A stretch of DNA of 64,000 nucleotides from JAIEPM01 sp964546815 (lineage in GTDB: Bacteria > Cyanobacteriota > Vampirovibrionia > Obscuribacterales > Obscuribacteraceae): positions 186,001-250,000 of the forward strand of contig CAZJLR010000001.1 in the NCBI GenBank assembly GCA_964546815.1, given 5' to 3'. Shown here one piece after another: positions 59,552 to 64,000 of the stretch. Every line of letters starts with the position of its first letter. Position 1 is the first letter of the stretch. Position numbers and translations under genes: made by a program. The notes under the pieces are model-generated. The model was given only the letters and a program-made list of their open reading frames with translations, did not search any database and was not told the origin of the DNA.

Positions 59552-62500
59552 ATGGATCTCAGTGCAATTGTCGGCACGACTTTCGACCACAAATTTGAGA
59601 TCTTGTCAGTGGCCGGTGCCGGTGGAATGGGCACAGTGTTCAAGGCAAGACAACTGGGTCTTGAGCGAATAGTCGCATTGAAAGTATTAGACCCTGACCT
59701 GGTAAGCGACAAAGAGAGCTTGCTTCGTTTTGAACGCGAGGCAAAGTCAATTTCAGTTTTGTCGCATCCACATATAGCAACATTTTACAGCTATGGCGTT
59801 TTCGAAGGTCGGCTGCCTTACATCGTGATGGAATTTCTTGAGGGCAAGAGTCTACGCCAGGTAATTTCAGATGAAGGAAAACTTGATTGGCATCGCGCTC
59901 TGAAAATTACACTGGCAGTATGCCAGGCACTAGGTACCGCTCACAAAAGCGGCACAGTACACCGAGATATCAAACCGAACAACATAATCCTATTGCCAGG
60001 TGCCGAAGAAGATTTTGTCAAAATTGTCGATTTCGGCTTGGCAAAAATTACACAAGCTGGTCCAAACGGCTCCCAAAGACTCACTAAAACCGGTGAGTTG
60101 ATCGGTTCAGTTCATTATTTGAGTCCCGAACAATGCTGCGGGCGGCCAGCGGACAGCAGGTCTGATATTTATTCAAGCGGCTGCGTTTTGTATGAAATGC
60201 TCAGCGGTATGCCACCTTTTGAAGCAGATAACCCAATCGGACTACTTCACAAACACATGAATGAAGAGGCTATTGCACTCAGTGAAATAGTTGGGCTTAA
60301 AGACCCTGAGCAAGTCAACCAAATCTTGAAAAAGGCAATGGCAAAAGACGCCAGCTTGAGATATCAAAGTATGGATGAAATGGCCGGCGATATATCTGCA
60401 TTGTTGCAGGGCAAAAGAATCGAATTTGAGAAAAGCAAGTCAAAAATACAGAAAAAGCCAGTTGCGATTTTATCAATCTTCATGCTTTTCATAACGCTAG
60501 TAGTGAGCTTTTCATGCTGGATTGCCTTTACTGACGCAGGCACTGCAGCGGCTGCTGCATGGTTGCTTAAGTTCAAAGGCAACGACCGCGACACAATTAT
60601 TTTTTGCTTGAACACAGCCGACAAACTCGAATCAAGCGGCAAATCCGCAGCAGCCGACCAAATTTTTGAAACGGTCGCTGGAAATATTCGAGTCGCGAAG
60701 AAAGAGAACGATACATCAAAAATGGAGCTATATTTGCACATGGCTTCAATACAAAATCAACTTGGCGATAAACAAGCGGCCGGGCGCTGGGGATTGAGAG
60801 CCCTGCTTTGCACATCTTCATTTTTACAGCTCAGAATAAAAAAACTGGACAATGCAGATCGTATCTCTGCTGACTTAAATGAGGCAGCTAAAGTTGTATT
60901 GAGAAGCGGAATAAAACTCAATCGCTCTCAAGCAATGGAAGTTATTAAAGCAACAAAATACTACATGGATATCGGCGGTTGGAAAGAAACAAATCTATTC
61001 GACCTGGTCTACAAAGTTTTAGCTGATACAAGAATGCCAATCACGGAAGAATTGGCGGACGTTTTGAGAGCTCGTCTTTCAGCCCTTGCAGTACAGGGAA
61101 GATACAAAGATCTCAGGTCTTCATTTAGACAGGTTCACAACGCATTCTTGACCTTAGATGGACCAGAGTCGCCACGTATACCACGTCTCTACTTCTCCAC
61201 TGCAAAAGGATTGTCCTACAGCAAGAACAAGGAAATGGCGCTGCTGTACATCAAATTAGGAAAAGAGGCCGCACAGCAAATACCGGATAGTATTACGCCG
61301 CCATTTGCACAGGGATGGGGCGAGCTTAACGACGCCTACCAAAACTTGGCAATGACGTCCGATGCCGTTTGGGCAGCCAGAAGAGAAGCAAATTCGGGTT
61401 GCAGATTTTCGCAGAATGCAGAAAATTGCATCCAGGGGAGAAATAGATTGGCCCAAGCGCTGCTCGATAATCACGAATATGATGAAGCAATAGAAATAGC
61501 AAAAGAGACCACATCAATTATCGAAGATAACATATCAAACTTTACCAATGCAGATTATCTTATCCGCGCTTATTGCATCGAGGCTGTCAGCTATAACTTT
61601 CTTGGTAAAGTTAAAACAGCGCAGACCATGTACAAAGACGCAATTGCTCGCGCAAAGAAAGATAACGCTTTTTCAGCAAACTTACTTTGCCAGTTGTATG
61701 ACGCCTTTGCCGACGAAAGTATTTATGCTAACGATGATAATAATCGCGCCGCATCTCTGAATGCAGCATTGGAAATCGCAGACAAAAACAACTTGCCATT
61801 AAGTATAAAAACATTGCTGCTAACTAAGCTAGTGCTGTTTTACATAGGCAAAGATGATGTGGCAAAGGCAAAGTTGTTTATGCAGAGATATGAGAATTTG
61901 CTTGATACGTCTGATGCAGTTAGCTTAAATCTTGTCCAGGAAAGTATTTGCTTTTTTACAGCAAAAGACAAAGAATTCTGCAAAACAATTTCAAATTGGT
62001 TGATGACATTAGCTTCAAAACAGATCGAATCTACTTACCCAAATTGTAGATTTACAAATTGCGTAATCCTAGTTCTTGTTAATACAGGGCAAGTCAAAGA
62101 AGCATCATCTTTACTAGATCGATTTTTGCTGAAGCACTCAGACTTGCTCAAAGACAACTATTTTCTGCTCACCAATAAGGCACTCTTGCTCGACTTGTCA
62201 CAGCAGAAAAAAGAAGCGCTACAGACTGTCAGCACATTGTGGAAATCTGTCGATTCAAAAAAGCAAAATCTTGACCTCGATTACTTGCAGTTAGAGCAAA
62301 CCTACCTGCGTCTTTTGATGGACGAAAAAGATTTTGATGCTGCAAGAAATGTAGTTAGCTCCGCCAGACAAAAAGCTGACGAGACAGCCAGTTTACCACG
62401 TGACAGTCAAATGACTTTAGATGTTTACAGATTGGCTTTCCTTGCACAGCAAGGAATTGTAGATTTCAGACAAGACAAATATAAAGAAGCAAAAATTTCG

Positions 62501-62830
62501 CTGAAAATAGCCTCGGATGAACTTAGAAACATAGACTCGCCAAGCGCTAGACTTGCAGAGCTTGACGCTACCCAGCCTCTGCTGGTTTGCTATTGGAATT
62601 TGCATCAATTAGAAGATGCGGAAAAAGCATTAGATCGAATTTCAATGATAATAGAGGCAAATCCAACTGCCTACGCCGAAAACGTTTACTCAAACCTTGG
62701 TGAATTTACATTGCGCGCTCACGCTCTCGGGCAAAACGAAGCGGCAAAACGAGCCGCAAGTGTTTACATAAAAATTTGCGACAAAAGAGGTTGGCACAAC
62801 AGCATATATGACAATTGCAAAAAGCTGTAG
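59552..62830 (+). CDS. Membrane Ser/Thr protein kinase with large TPR-like extracytoplasmic region
   Basis: 1092 residues from ATG 59552; TTG 59531 is an alternative. The ATG gives a start aligned with the paralogue at 21074. Kinase (~15-280): GAGGMGTVFKARQL, VALKVL, MEFLEG, HRDIKPNN, VDFGLAK, SPEQ, DIYSSGCVLYEM, all intact. One membrane segment follows (~residues 305-330, ILSIFMLFITLVVSFSCWIA), and the remaining ~750 residues are alpha-helical and TPR-like, probably outside. The layout equals the 19203 kinase but with a longer array. An exported sensor that phosphorylates cytoplasmic targets is the likely role. Divergent from the FecR-like gene. Confidence 0.92.
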   Translation: MDLSAIVGTTFDHKFEILSVAGAGGMGTVFKARQLGLERIVALKVLDPDLVSDKESLLRFEREAKSISVLSHPHIATFYSYGVFEGRLPYIVMEFLEGKSLRQVISDEGKLDWHRALKITLAVCQALGTAHKSGTVHRDIKPNNIILLPGAEEDFVKIVDFGLAKITQAGPNGSQRLTKTGELIGSVHYLSPEQCCGRPADSRSDIYSSGCVLYEMLSGMPPFEADNPIGLLHKHMNEEAIALSEIVGLKDPEQVNQILKKAMAKDASLRYQSMDEMAGDISALLQGKRIEFEKSKSKIQKKPVAILSIFMLFITLVVSFSCWIAFTDAGTAAAAAWLLKFKGNDRDTIIFCLNTADKLESSGKSAAADQIFETVAGNIRVAKKENDTSKMELYLHMASIQNQLGDKQAAGRWGLRALLCTSSFLQLRIKKLDNADRISADLNEAAKVVLRSGIKLNRSQAMEVIKATKYYMDIGGWKETNLFDLVYKVLADTRMPITEELADVLRARLSALAVQGRYKDLRSSFRQVHNAFLTLDGPESPRIPRLYFSTAKGLSYSKNKEMALLYIKLGKEAAQQIPDSITPPFAQGWGELNDAYQNLAMTSDAVWAARREANSGCRFSQNAENCIQGRNRLAQALLDNHEYDEAIEIAKETTSIIEDNISNFTNADYLIRAYCIEAVSYNFLGKVKTAQTMYKDAIARAKKDNAFSANLLCQLYDAFADESIYANDDNNRAASLNAALEIADKNNLPLSIKTLLLTKLVLFYIGKDDVAKAKLFMQRYENLLDTSDAVSLNLVQESICFFTAKDKEFCKTISNWLMTLASKQIESTYPNCRFTNCVILVLVNTGQVKEASSLLDRFLLKHSDLLKDNYFLLTNKALLLDLSQQKKEALQTVSTLWKSVDSKKQNLDLDYLQLEQTYLRLLMDEKDFDAARNVVSSARQKADETASLPRDSQMTLDVYRLAFLAQQGIVDFRQDKYKEAKISLKIASDELRNIDSPSARLAELDATQPLLVCYWNLHQLEDAEKALDRISMIIEANPTAYAENVYSNLGEFTLRAHALGQNEAAKRAASVYIKICDKRGWHNSIYDNCKKL

Positions 62831-62913
62831 CATGGCCGTTAGATTGAATGAAAGCTAGTGATATTCACATGTGCTAAATTATGCCAGGGCAGAGACGCAC
62901 GAGGTCCTTATAA

Positions 62914-63777
62914 ATGAATGACACGGCTGCCTGGCAGAAAGGCAAAATGCAAAAGGGGTTGCGAGCAATAATTACCGGGGCATCTACCGGCATAGGTAGG
63001 GCACTTGCACTGCAACTGGCCAGAGAATACCAAGCCAAAATTGTAATAAACGCCAGAGGTATAGAAGATCTAGAAAATACAGCTCGTCTTATAGCTGAGG
63101 CCTCAGGTACCGCAGTTTGTGTCGCCGGTGATGTATCAGACAAAGAGATCTGCGACAAAATAGTTGCAACGGCCATCACTGAATATGGTGGCATCGATGT
63201 CTTAATCAACAATGCAGGACTTGCCCGCCCCGGGGTGTTTACAGCATTAACTATCGATGACTGGCGTTATGTTTTTGACGTAAATCTATTTTCCGCATTG
63301 AATATGACTTACGGCGTTCTGCCGCTTTTTTTGGATCAAGGATACGGCAAGTTAATCAATATAGCGAGTGTCGCAGGCAAAGTAGCCTTCCCTGGAAGCA
63401 TCTGTTACGCATCAAGCAAATTTGCTCTAACTGGATTTTCGGAAGGAATGGCAGCTGAGTTTGCCGGCAAGATTGACACTATCACGGTTTGCCCAGGTCT
63501 TGTGCGAACCGATTTTTTCAAAAGAAACAAGAACCCAGAAGATGTCACACTAATGTCCGAACAAAAGAATCTAAAAGGTTGGCTGATGAAGAACTTCATC
63601 AGCATAAGCTCTGAGCAGGCAGCCGCCGAAATTGTTCAAGCTATGCGCAAAGGTGGCAATCACGAACTTGTGTTGACTGCACCGGGAGTATTTATCGAGC
63701 GCCTGGCCGGATTTTTCCCACAGCTAGCATTTAGCCTGACCAGGCGCATCCCAGCAAACCGGAAAGCATCTAACTAA
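62914..63777 (+). CDS. Short-chain dehydrogenase/reductase
   Basis: 287 residues from ATG 62914, with GAGG about 9 bases before it. A classical SDR: cofactor motif ITGASTGIGRAL (residues ~20-31), NNAGLARPG, the Ser of NIASVAG and catalytic YASSK. The PGLVRTDFF after it is typical. An Asn-Ala-Arg after the second strand suggests NADP(H). The C-terminal ~60 residues are a longer tail with a hydrophobic helix, as in DltE/YqjQ-like members. Substrate unknown. It follows the TPR kinase by 83 bases on the same strand. Confidence 0.9.
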   Translation: MNDTAAWQKGKMQKGLRAIITGASTGIGRALALQLAREYQAKIVINARGIEDLENTARLIAEASGTAVCVAGDVSDKEICDKIVATAITEYGGIDVLINNAGLARPGVFTALTIDDWRYVFDVNLFSALNMTYGVLPLFLDQGYGKLINIASVAGKVAFPGSICYASSKFALTGFSEGMAAEFAGKIDTITVCPGLVRTDFFKRNKNPEDVTLMSEQKNLKGWLMKNFISISSEQAAAEIVQAMRKGGNHELVLTAPGVFIERLAGFFPQLAFSLTRRIPANRKASN

Positions 63778-63872
63778 TGGCAGTAAAAAGGCTGAAAACT
63801 ATTGCCAGGAATGACCCGACGCTAGATTAAAGCGACATGAGATGGGGTACAATGCAGCAGTACCTGAGCGTT

Positions 63873-63901
63873 TTGACTAGAAGCAATTGCATCTATATAT
63901 A
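63873..63901 (+). promoter_or_regulatory. Sigma70-type promoter before the last gene
   Basis: TTGACT at 63873-63878 and TATATA at 63896-63901, 17 bases apart. Confidence 0.5.
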
Positions 63902-63935
63902 AGCGACAACTGTTGACCCGCCTGGTTGCAATCTC

Positions 63936-64000
63936 ATGTCCGAACCTATCGAACGTCCCAAAAACACGCGTGAAGCAAAACGCTTGTCCATCGACATGAG
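63936..64000 (+). CDS. Start of an unidentified gene, cut by the right edge
   Basis: ATG 63936 opens a frame reading MSEPIERPKNTREAKRLSID to the window end. The promoter at 63873-63901 supports it. Too short to identify; the start codon has no strong ribosome site. Confidence 0.4.
   Translation, partial: MSEPIERPKNTREAKRLSIDM

Overview
The window looks like chromosome from an uncultured-type bacterium of the Melainabacteria/Vampirovibrionia side of the cyanobacterial branch, most like Obscuribacterales. This placement is inference: it rests on the density of Hanks-type Ser/Thr kinases fused to TPR arrays, frequent GTG/TTG starts, TadE/TadG-like proteins without flagellar genes, an ImuA-ImuB-DnaE2 cassette and de novo NAD genes. 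No rRNA is present to test it. I see no phage, integrase, transposase or CRISPR array. Apart from one short palindromic element, the window reads as ordinary chromosome rich in signalling genes.

Layout. 1-2.9 kb: a peptide-binding lipoprotein cut by the left edge, divergent from an MFS transporter. 3.1-6.0 kb: a translation/transcription operon (rpmG, tRNA-Trp, secE, nusG, rplK, rplA) with a structured leader, closed by a strong terminator; rplJ and rplL do not follow. 6.2-9.6 kb: a large membrane protein with a spermidine-synthase-like domain and TPRs. 9.7-16 kb: two TadE-like and one TadG-like protein on the minus strand, interrupted by a plus-strand ABC exporter operon. 16.2-21.1 kb: a histidine kinase, a divergent OmpR-type regulator, a stand-alone winged-helix protein without receiver, and a Ser/Thr kinase. 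21.2-29.1 kb: a large LysM-containing protein, a repeat/PDZ membrane protein, a fused response regulator-winged helix-Ser/Thr kinase, and an FHA protein. 29.2-31.9 kb: a GT-C-like glycosyltransferase. 32-37.9 kb: dnaE2, imuB and imuA, overlapping, for mutagenic translesion synthesis. 38.6-43.4 kb: envelope and TPR proteins, an AI-2E family permease and an alpha/beta hydrolase. 43.8-52.5 kb: an NrtR-like NAD regulator, TPR and coiled-coil membrane proteins, three small exported or membrane proteins, then nadC-nadA-nadB. 52.5-62.8 kb: a MITE-like element, a CHASE2 histidine kinase with its response regulator, two FecR-like proteins and two Ser/Thr kinases. 62.9-64 kb: a short-chain dehydrogenase and the start of another gene.

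How it may work together. Four Ser/Thr kinases, two histidine kinases, three receiver proteins, one receiver-less winged helix and one FHA reader sit within about 45 kb. The most striking is the single polypeptide at 27005-28612, which joins a phospho-Asp receiver, an OmpR-type DNA-binding domain and a complete Hanks kinase. It is flanked by a divergent PDZ/zinc-ribbon membrane protein and a convergent FHA protein, which suggests a local circuit joining His-Asp and Ser/Thr phosphorylation. A second local theme is NAD: a Nudix-winged helix regulator lies about 4.5 kb from the complete de novo NAD operon.
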